From positions 1 through 7,709 of the forward strand of contig CALIQO010000289.1 in NCBI GenBank assembly GCA_938044055.1: 7,709 bases of DNA, written 5' to 3'. This stretch comes from an uncultured Saprospiraceae bacterium. GTDB taxonomy: Bacteria > Bacteroidota > Bacteroidia > Chitinophagales > Saprospiraceae. The stretch's first letter is position 1. Every line of letters begins with the position of its first letter. Under the pieces are notes generated by a model that did not search any database, was not told the DNA's origin, and saw nothing but the letters and a program-made list of their open reading frames with translations. The translations under genes and the position numbers were made by a program. Shown here piece after piece: positions 1 to 7,189 of this stretch.

Positions 1-1
1 A

Positions 2-2743
2 GCACATTTCGCATTTATAACAAGACCCTTGATTAATTCTAAGGGTGTCAACACTTCGGCCATAACAGGATTCGTACGGACATTATGGGATCTCATGCGC
101 AACCAGAAACCTACCCACATAGCCGTATCATTCGACCCTAAAGGAGGAACTTTCAGACATGATTTCTACCCTGAATACAAGGCCAACCGAGAAGCTCAGC
201 CAGAAGATATCTCTATTGCCATACCTCTTATTAAGGAAATTCTAAAAGGATTTAAAATTCCTATTGTCACCATAGACAATTATGAAGCAGATGATGTAAT
301 CGGCACCCTCTCCAAGCAAGCTGAAAAAGAAGGGTTCACTGTATACATGGTAACTCCAGACAAGGATTACGCTCAATTGGTGTCAGAAAATATCTACATG
401 TACAAACCATCCAGACAAGGCAATGGTGTGGAGATAATCGGAGTGCCTGAAGTACTAGAATCGTGGGATATCCAGAACGTGGATCAAGTTATAGATGTAC
501 TAGGGCTTCAAGGAGACAAGGTGGACAACATACCTGGAATACCAGGAATAGGTGGAAAAACAGCTTCTAAGTTATTGAAGCTATTTAACAGCGTAGAAGG
601 TATAATAGAAAACACGGATCAGCTTAAAGGAAAACAAAAAGAAAATATAGAAAATTTCGCCGAGCAAGGAATGATGTCTAAACGCCTCGCAACCATCGAC
701 CTCAACGTACCTGTCAAGTTCGACGCAGATAAGTATATCATCGAAGAAATGGATAAGGAAGTTCTCGGAAAGATATTCCGTGAACTTGAATTCAGAACCC
801 TTGCCCATCAGATTCTCGGGACTCAAGAACCGGGTACTCAAGGCAACCTTTTCGGTGGAGGCAATGAAGCATCTTCTGGGAAGTCGTCAGGACCTGCACC
901 CTCTGATGAAAAGAAATACGCCATTGCAGATAAGAATATAGAGAATGTTAAGCACAATTATCACCTAGTACAATCTCCAGAGGAAATAAAGAATCTTCTC
1001 GATTTACTCAAGAAATCTGATACCATCAGTTTCGATACTGAGACAACTGGGATAGATGCCAATGAAGCAGAACTTGTCGGTCTTGTTTTCTCAGTAAAAG
1101 CACATGAGGCTTATTATGTTCCCGTCTCAGAAGATCAAGAGGAAGCAAGAAAAACTGCCGCTCTATTTAAGGAAATACTTGAAGATGATAAGAAGATGTT
1201 GATCGGTCAGAATATAAAGTACGACGCGCTGATTATGAAGTGGTATGGAGTAGAAATTGCCGCTCCATACTTCGATACTATGATTGCTCATTATCTAGTA
1301 GAACCAGATTTAAGGCATAAGCTTGATTACTTGACTGAATCTTATCTGGGTTATAAGATGGTTCCTATTACGGATTTAATCGGAAAAGGAAAAAATCAGC
1401 TGAGCATGAGAGACATCGATATCGAGAAAGTGAAAGAATATGCTGGAGAAGATGCCGATCTCACTTTCCAACTCCATGACCCGCTTAAGGATTTGATGGA
1501 AGAATATGAAACCGAAGAAGTTTATAATAAGATAGAAGCACCGCTGGTGGATGTACTCACTACCATTGAGTACAATGGAGTGCGGATTAACCCAGATTTT
1601 CTAAACAACTACTCTGCAGAATTACAGAAATTAATTCTTACCAAAGAACGAGAAATATATAAAGCAGCAGGTACAGATTTTAAGATTAGTTCCCCTAAGC
1701 AAGTGGGAGAAGTGCTATTCGATAGATTGTCCATTCCTTACCGATGGAGAAAAACAGCTAGTGGGCAATATTCTACAGATTTCGAGAAGCTTAATGAATT
1801 ATCTACCGATCACCAGATAGTAAGTGACATCTTAAAATTTAGAAAGTATGCTAAGTTGAAATCTACTTATGTAGATGCACTACCCACCATGATCAATGAA
1901 AAAACCGGAAGGGTCCACAGTAACTTTAATCAAGCTCGTGCAGCTACTGGTCGACTGAGTTCTGAAAATCCGAACCTTCAGAACATTCCTATCAAGGATG
2001 ATGCTGGACGGGAAATCCGTAAGGCATTTGAGCCGAGGGACAAAGACCATATTCTACTTGCAGCGGATTACTCTCAGATTGAGTTGAGACTTATTGCCGA
2101 GATTTCTAAAGATGAGTTCATGCTTGAAGCATTTGTTCAAGGAAATGATTTCCATAGAGCAACCGCAGCCAGAGTATTTGGCGTAAGCTACGACGACGTA
2201 ACTGCAGACCAGCGAAGAAATGCTAAAACAGTCAACTTCTCCATAACTTACGGAGCTGGTGCAACAAACCTTTCTAAGCAGCTAGGCATAAAAAGATCAG
2301 AAGCTAAGGAGATTATTGAAGAGTATTTTCGCCAGTTTGCTGGATTGAAGAGGTATATGGACGATACAATAGAATTTGCCCGCGAGCATGGATATGTACA
2401 GACACTGATGGGTCGCAAAAGAAGACTCAGGGACATCAATTCTCGTTCCGGTCTTATCAGAAGCAATGCAGAAAGAGTAGCCATCAATACACCCATCCAG
2501 GGAACCGCTGCAGATATGATCAAGATAGCCATGATCAACATCCATAAAATGTTGAAAGAAGAAAATTATAAGTCTAAAATGATCTTACAAGTACATGATG
2601 AACTGGTCTTCGATGTGCACCGAGATGAACTGGAAGAACTGATGCCTAAGATTGAAGAAAAAATGAAAAATGCTATGCCTGGACTTACGGTTCCGATTCT
2701 AGTGGGGATGGGAACAGGAGAAAACTGGTTAGAAGCACACTAA
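2..2743 (+). CDS. polA: DNA polymerase I (5'-truncated by the window edge)
   Basis: DNA polymerase I fills gaps, removes RNA primers and repairs DNA in the cytoplasm. The frame is open to the left edge and reads AHFAFITRP before a TTG at base 29, matching the conserved start of PolA, so TTG is internal and roughly 10-20 N-terminal codons are missing. Counting that TTG as residue 1, the 5' nuclease spans about 1-260 (YPEYKANR, EADDVIGTL, TPDKDY, and the GDKVDNIPGIPGIGGKTA helix-hairpin-helix). A Gly/Ser-rich linker follows at about 264-295. The 3'-5' exonuclease spans about 310-490 and keeps its metal ligands (D336, E338, D399, and Y471/D475 in YAGEDAD), so proofreading should be active, unlike in many Gram-positive relatives. 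The polymerase domain has motif A DYSQIELR (D680), motif B RRNAKTVNFSITYG (K733, F737) and motif C QVHDEL (D857, E858). Phe at the F762-equivalent position is the usual residue. No defect is visible; the stop is TAA. Confidence 0.97.
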   Translation, partial: AHFAFITRPLINSKGVNTSAITGFVRTLWDLMRNQKPTHIAVSFDPKGGTFRHDFYPEYKANREAQPEDISIAIPLIKEILKGFKIPIVTIDNYEADDVIGTLSKQAEKEGFTVYMVTPDKDYAQLVSENIYMYKPSRQGNGVEIIGVPEVLESWDIQNVDQVIDVLGLQGDKVDNIPGIPGIGGKTASKLLKLFNSVEGIIENTDQLKGKQKENIENFAEQGMMSKRLATIDLNVPVKFDADKYIIEEMDKEVLGKIFRELEFRTLAHQILGTQEPGTQGNLFGGGNEASSGKSSGPAPSDEKKYAIADKNIENVKHNYHLVQSPEEIKNLLDLLKKSDTISFDTETTGIDANEAELVGLVFSVKAHEAYYVPVSEDQEEARKTAALFKEILEDDKKMLIGQNIKYDALIMKWYGVEIAAPYFDTMIAHYLVEPDLRHKLDYLTESYLGYKMVPITDLIGKGKNQLSMRDIDIEKVKEYAGEDADLTFQLHDPLKDLMEEYETEEVYNKIEAPLVDVLTTIEYNGVRINPDFLNNYSAELQKLILTKEREIYKAAGTDFKISSPKQVGEVLFDRLSIPYRWRKTASGQYSTDFEKLNELSTDHQIVSDILKFRKYAKLKSTYVDALPTMINEKTGRVHSNFNQARAATGRLSSENPNLQNIPIKDDAGREIRKAFEPRDKDHILLAADYSQIELRLIAEISKDEFMLEAFVQGNDFHRATAARVFGVSYDDVTADQRRNAKTVNFSITYGAGATNLSKQLGIKRSEAKEIIEEYFRQFAGLKRYMDDTIEFAREHGYVQTLMGRKRRLRDINSRSGLIRSNAERVAINTPIQGTAADMIKIAMINIHKMLKEENYKSKMILQVHDELVFDVHRDELEELMPKIEEKMKNAMPGLTVPILVGMGTGENWLEAH

Positions 2744-2813
2744 ATCACCAACCCTTTACAAGATTATTACGTTTATAAGGGTAACACAATGACTTAAAAC
2801 ATCGTTGTATTGC

Positions 2814-2843
2814 TGAAGATTGTCTGCTCTCAGACGATTTTCA
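2814..2843 (+). promoter_or_regulatory. 13-bp leader or terminator hairpin between polA and the acyltransferase
   Basis: TGAAGATTGTCTG pairs with CAGACGATTTTCA around a CTCT loop, giving 13 continuous pairs, two of them G-U. The wobbles pair only in plus-strand RNA, so the structure suits transcripts running rightward. It starts 71 bases after the polA stop and ends 25 bases before the GTG start of the next gene. The nearest U-rich stretch (CTTTTT) is about 18 bases downstream, so it is not a textbook intrinsic terminator. It could be a polA transcript 3' end, a processing site, or a 5' leader structure of the acyltransferase gene. Confidence 0.5.
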
Positions 2844-2868
2844 AAATTATTGACTAAAATCTTTTTGG

Positions 2869-3804
2869 GTGAAATTTGACATACCGATAGACATAAAGGA
2901 ACTTGCATCAGAATACAACCTTCAAGTTATAGGAGATGTTCGAGGACCAGCCACTGGAATCAATGAGATTCATAAAGTGGAAAAAGGGGACATCATGTTT
3001 GTAGATCTCGATAAATACTACGTGAAGTCTCTTGCGTCTGAAGCTACCTATGTAATAATAGACAAGCCTACTTCCGTTCCTGAAGGAAAGGTTCTACTGG
3101 TTCATCCGGAACCATTCAAGATCTATAACAGCATTGTTCTGAAGCATCGTCCTATTATTCCTCAGACAACAATGATATCTTCTGAAGCAGAGATTCATCC
3201 TACTGCCATCATAGAACCTAACGTCGTAATAGGAAGGAAGACGATTATAGGTCCTAGAACGCACATCCAGTCCAATGTAACCATAGGAGAATTTTCTGTC
3301 ATCGGTGCTGATGTATCTATACATAGCGGAGCAATGATAGGAACAGACGCATTTTACTTCAAGAAAGAAGACAATCAGTTCAGAAAATGGAGATCTTGTG
3401 GTCGAGCTGTTATACATGATAACGTAGAGATAGGCGCAGGCTGTACCATCAATAAAGGCGTCAGTGGTGATACGGTTATCGGAAAAGGCAGTAAACTGGA
3501 TTCTCAAGTACATATGGGTCATGGCTCTGTAATAGGAGACCATTGTCTTCTTGCCGCTCAAGTAGGCATAGGCGGGAAAACCATAATAGGTGATCATGTT
3601 ACTTTATACGGTCAGGTAGGCATTGCCCAGAATTTAAGAATCGGTAATCATGTGACTGTTCTGGCTAAGAGTGGAGTCTCTAAAAATCTTGAATCTGGAA
3701 AAACTTACTTCGGTTATCCTGCAGAAGAAGCACGAAATAAATACAAGGAACTAGCGACTCTCAAGTCCATAACACATCAGAAAAAGCCCCTTGCCGCACA
3801 ATAG
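2869..3804 (+). CDS. LpxD-family UDP-3-O-acylglucosamine N-acyltransferase-like protein
   Basis: This is a left-handed beta-helix acyltransferase of the LpxD type. LpxD transfers a 3-hydroxyacyl chain from ACP to UDP-3-O-acyl-glucosamine in the cytoplasm, the third step of lipid A synthesis. An N-terminal uridine-binding-like domain (about 1-98, with TGINEIHKVEKGDIMFVD) is followed by hexapeptide repeats (about 105-275), including GTDAF, GRAVIHDNVEIGAGCTIN and VHMGHGSVIGD, and a short C-terminal helix. H218 in MGHG aligns with catalytic His239 of E. coli LpxD, while N255 aligns by eye with E. coli His276. At 311 residues it is shorter than the 341-residue E. coli enzyme, and no lpxC/fabZ, lpxA or lpxB is adjacent. 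Bacteroidota often carry a second LpxD-like protein of about this length; I infer that this is that paralog, so its exact sugar and acyl substrates are uncertain. The GTG at 2869 is chosen because an in-frame TGA lies at 2851 and MKFD-type starts fit relatives. No obvious Shine-Dalgarno sequence is present. Confidence 0.85.
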   Translation: MKFDIPIDIKELASEYNLQVIGDVRGPATGINEIHKVEKGDIMFVDLDKYYVKSLASEATYVIIDKPTSVPEGKVLLVHPEPFKIYNSIVLKHRPIIPQTTMISSEAEIHPTAIIEPNVVIGRKTIIGPRTHIQSNVTIGEFSVIGADVSIHSGAMIGTDAFYFKKEDNQFRKWRSCGRAVIHDNVEIGAGCTINKGVSGDTVIGKGSKLDSQVHMGHGSVIGDHCLLAAQVGIGGKTIIGDHVTLYGQVGIAQNLRIGNHVTVLAKSGVSKNLESGKTYFGYPAEEARNKYKELATLKSITHQKKPLAAQ

Positions 3805-3812
3805 CATTCCGA

Positions 3813-3829
3813 TGTTAATGCACTGTTAA
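3813..3829 (+). promoter_or_regulatory. Direct repeat TGTTAA-N5-TGTTAA, candidate response-regulator site
   Basis: TGTTAA occurs at 3813-3818 and again at 3824-3829, a repeat period of exactly 11 bases, in the gap between the acyltransferase stop and the kinase gene. OmpR/PhoB-class regulators commonly bind as head-to-tail dimers on direct repeats with an 11-bp period. The repeat ends 27 bases before the -7 box, just upstream of where the -33 element should be. Binding by the downstream regulator is an inference from position and period only. Confidence 0.35.
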
Positions 3830-3856
3830 CCGGTAGTAAGGGTTTTATGGGTGGAA

Positions 3857-3864
3857 TATATTTG
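3857..3864 (+). promoter_or_regulatory. Bacteroidetes-type -7 promoter box of the kinase-regulator operon
   Basis: TATATTTG followed by C fits the TAnnTTTG -7 consensus of Bacteroidota. Transcription would begin a few bases downstream, leaving a very short leader before the ATG at 3881. No convincing TTG/TTTG -33 element lies 17-21 bases upstream, which would fit a promoter that needs an activator. The box lies inside the longer frame beginning at GTG 3851, which argues against that start. Confidence 0.6.
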
Positions 3865-3880
3865 CGACTTTAGCAGATGT

Positions 3881-5164
3881 ATGACGTCAAGGTCTATTAA
3901 AATATTGTTGTTTCTAGGTGGTCTCGTAATCTTTGGGATTATATTCTCACAATTTTTTTACCTCTATAAGAACTGGGATCTTAAGGATGAAGAGTTTGAC
4001 CAGACAGTCAATATAGTTCTCAGGAATGTAGCAGAAAAAATGGCTGACTTCACTAAAAGTGAATTGCCTAAGCAAGACTTAATCAAACGAAGATCTTCTA
4101 ATATCTATGCCGTTAATACCAACAGTGCAATTGATGCCAATGTTTTAGAAGATTACCTAGTCCAAGAATTCGGAAGACATAGCTTAAATACAGATTTCGA
4201 ATATGCTGTATACGATTGCTTTTCTGACAACCTAGTCTATGGCAATTACTGTTCACTCGATGTAGATGAGAATCAAGAAGAAACGCCGTCAGAGATACTC
4301 CCTAGATTCGATGATCTTGTTTACTACTTCGTCGTTAAGTTTCCATCTAGAGAAAGTTATCTATTAAGTAATATGCGATCGTCTGTCATGTTCTCCCTCA
4401 TTACAAGTCTTTCTATCTTGTTTTTCCTATACGCTATGTTCGTTATTGTAAGACAGAAGAAGCTTTCAGAATTACAGAAAGATTTTATTAACAACATGAC
4501 GCATGAGTTTAAGACTCCTATTTCGTCTATCAAGATTGCTTCAGATGTTCTAGCAAGTACTCCAGAAGTACTGAACAATCCCAGATATCTGAAGTATGCA
4601 GAAATCATTAAAGACCAGAACAACAGATTAAACAATCAAGTTGAAAAAGTACTTAACATCGCTAAAATTGAAAACAACAACTTCAAGCTGAACTTAGAAG
4701 AAGTAGATGTCGTTTCAGAGCTTAGGGACATTATCAAAGCAGAAGGAGCTAAGACAGAAAACGCTATAATCACAACCTATTTTCATAAAGAAGAAGTACA
4801 CATCACTGCTGATAAACTTCATCTTGCTAATGTGGTGAGCAACATCATCGACAATGCTATAAAATATAGCAAAGACCAACCGATAATCGAGATTCGAACC
4901 AGTGAAGAGAACAACAGATTTATGCTATCAATTAAAGATCATGGAATAGGAATAAGTAAAGATCAATTGAAACATATACATGAAAAATTCTACCGCGTAT
5001 CCACAGGAGATGTACACAATGTCAAGGGCTTCGGTCTCGGGTTATTTTATGTGAAAAACATCTGTTCATCCCACGGCTGGGATTTTAAAGTACAATCTGA
5101 AAAAAACAATGGAACAGAAGTTACCATTGCAATGACGACAACTAATAAATTGAATTATGAGTAA
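3881..5164 (+). CDS. Sensor histidine kinase (RprX-like, membrane-bound)
   Basis: This membrane sensor kinase autophosphorylates on His and passes the phosphate to the regulator encoded next to it. With the ATG at 3881 as residue 1 (427 aa), it has a first membrane helix at about 7-29, a periplasmic sensor region at about 30-167, a second helix at about 168-190, a HisKA domain with NMTHEFKTP (phospho-acceptor H208), and an ATPase domain with N-box NIIDNAIKYS (321-330), G1 DHGIGI (353-358), F-box EKFYR (368-372) and G2 GFGLGLFYVK (383-392). Only about 17 residues separate the second helix from H208, so there is no HAMP domain. The sensor region has two cysteines (C113, C124), a possible disulphide. 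No known ligand domain is recognisable. A GTG at 3851 would add ten residues, but the promoter box sits inside that extension and the ATG fits relatives better. The architecture resembles Bacteroides RprX, but the name is not certain. Confidence 0.93.
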   Translation: MTSRSIKILLFLGGLVIFGIIFSQFFYLYKNWDLKDEEFDQTVNIVLRNVAEKMADFTKSELPKQDLIKRRSSNIYAVNTNSAIDANVLEDYLVQEFGRHSLNTDFEYAVYDCFSDNLVYGNYCSLDVDENQEETPSEILPRFDDLVYYFVVKFPSRESYLLSNMRSSVMFSLITSLSILFFLYAMFVIVRQKKLSELQKDFINNMTHEFKTPISSIKIASDVLASTPEVLNNPRYLKYAEIIKDQNNRLNNQVEKVLNIAKIENNNFKLNLEEVDVVSELRDIIKAEGAKTENAIITTYFHKEEVHITADKLHLANVVSNIIDNAIKYSKDQPIIEIRTSEENNRFMLSIKDHGIGISKDQLKHIHEKFYRVSTGDVHNVKGFGLGLFYVKNICSSHGWDFKVQSEKNNGTEVTIAMTTTNKLNYE

Positions 5165-5855
5165 GGCTAAATTATTGTACGTAGAAGACGATGAAACATT
5201 AAGCTTTGTCACGAAAGACAACTTAGAGCTTAATGGCTATGAAGTTATCCATAGTAAGGATGGACAGAGTGCCTTGGATTTATTTGCGAAGGATTCATTT
5301 GATTTAGCCATACTAGATGTAATGCTTCCTCATATGGATGGCTTCACATTGGCTGGAGAAATACGGAAAAAAGATGGACACATTCCTATTCTATTTCTTA
5401 CTGCTAAATCCTTAAAGGAAGACAAATTAAAAGGACTATCTATAGGTGGTGATGATTACATTACTAAACCCTTCAGTATAGAAGAACTCATCTTGAGAAT
5501 AGAAGTTTTTCTGAAAAGAAAATACGTCAATAAAACGGAAGCAACCAATTACGAAGTAGGAGAATACGAACTCGACCACCCTAATCTCATTCTCTATCGT
5601 CAAGGAGAAATAATCAAGAAAATGACTCAGAAAGAATGTGATCTTCTACAGCTCCTTATTATCAATAAAAACCAGACCTTAAAACGAAGTGAAATTCTTA
5701 AGAGACTCTGGGGAGAGGACGATTACTTCCTAGGAAGAAGCATGGATGTTTTCATCAGCCGATTAAGAAAATACCTAGGACAAGACGAAAGATTAAAAAT
5801 CGAAAACGTACACGGCGTAGGATTTAGATTGATAGAAGAAGAAACAACTGCATAG
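5157..5855 (+). CDS. OmpR/PhoB-class response regulator (RprY-like)
   Basis: This cytoplasmic transcription factor is the probable partner of the kinase encoded immediately upstream; the ATG lies inside the kinase's last codons (ATGAGTAA, 8-base overlap), implying coupled translation. The receiver domain (about 1-122) has the acidic pocket E10-D11-D12, phospho-acceptor D54 in AILDVMLPHMDG, T82 in LFLTAK and K104 in YITKPF, so all switch residues are present. The winged-helix DNA-binding domain (about 131-227) ends with the recognition region SMDVFISRLRKYLG and the wing IENVHGVGFRL. Length (232 aa) is normal for the class. The stretch from IPILFLTAKSLKED to the KPFSIEEL segment closely resembles Bacteroides RprY as I recall it, so I call it RprY-like without assigning the symbol. 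Its targets are unknown; the 11-bp-period repeat upstream of the kinase is a candidate autoregulatory site. Confidence 0.95.
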   Translation: MSKAKLLYVEDDETLSFVTKDNLELNGYEVIHSKDGQSALDLFAKDSFDLAILDVMLPHMDGFTLAGEIRKKDGHIPILFLTAKSLKEDKLKGLSIGGDDYITKPFSIEELILRIEVFLKRKYVNKTEATNYEVGEYELDHPNLILYRQGEIIKKMTQKECDLLQLLIINKNQTLKRSEILKRLWGEDDYFLGRSMDVFISRLRKYLGQDERLKIENVHGVGFRLIEEETTA

Positions 5856-5890
5856 GTAGATTAATTGCTTAAATATAGAATAGAGTCTAT

Positions 5891-5915
5891 AGGAATAATA
5901 AAATGATTTATTCCT
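5891..5915. terminator. Weak AT-rich hairpin between convergent genes
   Basis: AGGAATAA and TTATTCCT form an 8-bp perfect stem around a 9-base loop, in the 82-base gap between the regulator stop (plus strand) and the copy A stop (minus strand). Position suits a bidirectional terminator. The stem is AT-rich and no clear T-run follows on either strand, so the call is tentative. Confidence 0.35.
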
Positions 5916-5937
5916 TCAAGTTCTCTATCTACTTTTA

Positions 5938-6666
5938 TCATTTCACATAGTTAATATCAGTGTACAAGATTCTCAGACTATTCTCTTCATTAACTAAATC
6001 TAGATTGTTGAATAATTTTTTATTTTCAACTACAGTAATTGAATTTTCATCTGATGCAACAACATACCCTTTAATTGAAGCCGTATAATTTTTCACATAG
6101 AAAGTGAAAGGTTTTTTCTTGCCGATCTTCTTTACTCTAAAGTCCTGGATAGACTTCATCTCCTTTAACTTCTTTTGGTACGACAGTGAGAATGATCTAA
6201 ACTGCGAGTTATCATAAGTCGACTTTCTAAAAGATTGAATAACAGCTCCAGCTATACATATTATCCCTCCATAATAGCCTATGGATAGCCCTAGGGCCCA
6301 TCTTCCCCTACTTTCTTCGGCATCACCTGTACTTGCTAGTACTCCTCCTATAAGTGTTGTCATTCCCAGGCCGAACAGCCATGACTTTGAACTTCCTTTC
6401 CGTTGGATTCTTAAAACCTGATTTATAGGAAGGGACTGACATGAAGCACAATCAGAAACCAATGCATACAATGCTTCTGATTTTTGTGTTACATAATAGA
6501 TGTGCTCATCATCTGAATCGATGATATAGGATTTTATTTTTCCTTGCTCACTATAAATGTCATAGGCATTAACCGAGAGATTGTAGGGCAGTTTATATTC
6601 CTGCCCATACAATCCTAGGCCATTCATAATTAAAAAACAGATAAGATTTAAGGTTGAGTATTTCAT
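5938..6666 (-). CDS. Uncharacterised exported membrane protein, tandem family copy A
   Basis: I do not recognise a named family. The 242-residue protein starts at an ATG and begins with a signal peptide (about 1-21, ending LGLYG before QEYKLP). A beta-rich module (about 36-90) contains KIKSYIIDSDDEHIYYV, a CxxC pair (C73, C76) and INQVLRIQRKGS. Two hydrophobic, glycine-rich segments (about 96-113 and 124-146) look like a membrane hairpin. A basic region with predicted helix (about 147-185) follows, then a second beta-rich module (about 190-242: SIKGYVVASDENSITVV, ending LRILYTDINYVK) that resembles the first. It is the intact member of a tandem set with copies B and C on the same strand. The 152 bases upstream hold two hairpins and no clear promoter. 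I infer envelope location with both modules on the periplasmic side. It lacks the extra C-terminal tail (KASKRSLL-like) of copies B and C. No enzymatic motif is visible. Confidence 0.8.
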   Translation of the reverse strand: MKYSTLNLICFLIMNGLGLYGQEYKLPYNLSVNAYDIYSEQGKIKSYIIDSDDEHIYYVTQKSEALYALVSDCASCQSLPINQVLRIQRKGSSKSWLFGLGMTTLIGGVLASTGDAEESRGRWALGLSIGYYGGIICIAGAVIQSFRKSTYDNSQFRSFSLSYQKKLKEMKSIQDFRVKKIGKKKPFTFYVKNYTASIKGYVVASDENSITVVENKKLFNNLDLVNEENSLRILYTDINYVK

Positions 6667-6733
6667 ATCGGTGTATCGCTTTAGTTTTTCTTACAATCTT
6701 CCTCAATGTAAAAGCTAAATCACACATATACTT

Positions 6734-6785
6734 GCAGGCTTACCCTGCGGTCATCCTTGATTTCCTATCGGTAAAATCAGGATGA
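6734..6785. repeat. Two adjacent hairpins between tandem copies A and B
   Basis: GCAGG/CCTGC (6734-6738 with 6744-6748, 5-base loop) is followed two bases later by a longer stem. TCATCC pairs with GGATGA, and TGATTT pairs with AAATCA, within 6751-6785 (12 pairs, one bulged T at 6757). In minus-strand transcription they lie 34-85 bases past the stop of copy B and 68 or more bases before copy A. They may mark a transcript end or mRNA processing between the two copies. No T-run follows on the minus strand, so a classical intrinsic terminator is not shown. Confidence 0.45.
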
Positions 6786-6818
6786 ATTTCTGACTGATTT
6801 CATTTTAAGACTACCCTT

Positions 6819-7187
6819 CTAGAGGAGACTTCTTTTACTGGCTTTCTGGATATAATCTATATCCGAAAAAGAAACAACCATACTATTCCGATCACTAATA
6901 CTCTCTGGGTGATCGAGCAATAGTCTGGAACTTACGACTCTTATATTCTCTTGTGTAGATTCTACAACGTAACCTCTTATTTCATCTTGATAGTTGTTCA
7001 TAAAAATTTGGTAGACTTGAACTTTATTCTTATCACGTGCACGAAACTTTTCTTTACTTATTTTCTCTTTTTCTATTTTCTGATTTAGTATTGAAATTGC
7101 AGTAAAGTCATCTACCATATATCTCCCTTGAGAACCTGCTGCATACAGAACTCCCATTACCATAGAAAAACCGCCTATGAAAATCAT
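6819..7187 (-). CDS. Copy B, C-terminal reading frame as it stands
   Basis: This 122-residue frame opens with ATG two bases after the TAA of the front half. It begins with a hydrophobic stretch (MIFIGGFSMVMGVLYAAGS), then a charged, Lys/Glu-rich segment (about 33-52), then the second beta module with DEIRGYVVESTQENIRVV and SFSDIDYIQKASK. It has no signal peptide of its own. The same frame stays open upstream of the ATG (reading AGSAGVT), which fits a continuation of the front half rather than an independent gene. Confidence 0.45.
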   Translation of the reverse strand: MIFIGGFSMVMGVLYAAGSQGRYMVDDFTAISILNQKIEKEKISKEKFRARDKNKVQVYQIFMNNYQDEIRGYVVESTQENIRVVSSRLLLDHPESISDRNSMVVSFSDIDYIQKASKRSLL

Positions 7188-7189
7188 CG

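Noticed and set aside
29..31. TTG at base 29 as the start codon of polA
   Set aside because: The frame continues to the left edge with conserved PolA sequence (AHFAFITRP), so the gene is truncated by the window and does not begin there.
2248..2545. Minus-strand open frames within the polymerase domain of polA
   Set aside because: They are antisense shadows of the conserved motif B to motif C region.
2751..2782. ACCCTT/AAGGGT pair as a polA terminator
   Set aside because: The stem is only 6 bp with a 20-base loop and no T-run follows; the hairpin at 2814-2843 is much stronger.
2850..2878. TTG plus GAAATTTG as a promoter for the acyltransferase gene
   Set aside because: The -7 match lacks the TA and overlaps the start codon, which would leave the GTG off the transcript.
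3094..3597. 167-residue open frame on the minus strand inside the acyltransferase gene
   Set aside because: It lies wholly antisense to a well-supported gene, has low-complexity, Tyr- and Arg-rich content with no domain, and looks like a by-product of hexapeptide-repeat codon use.
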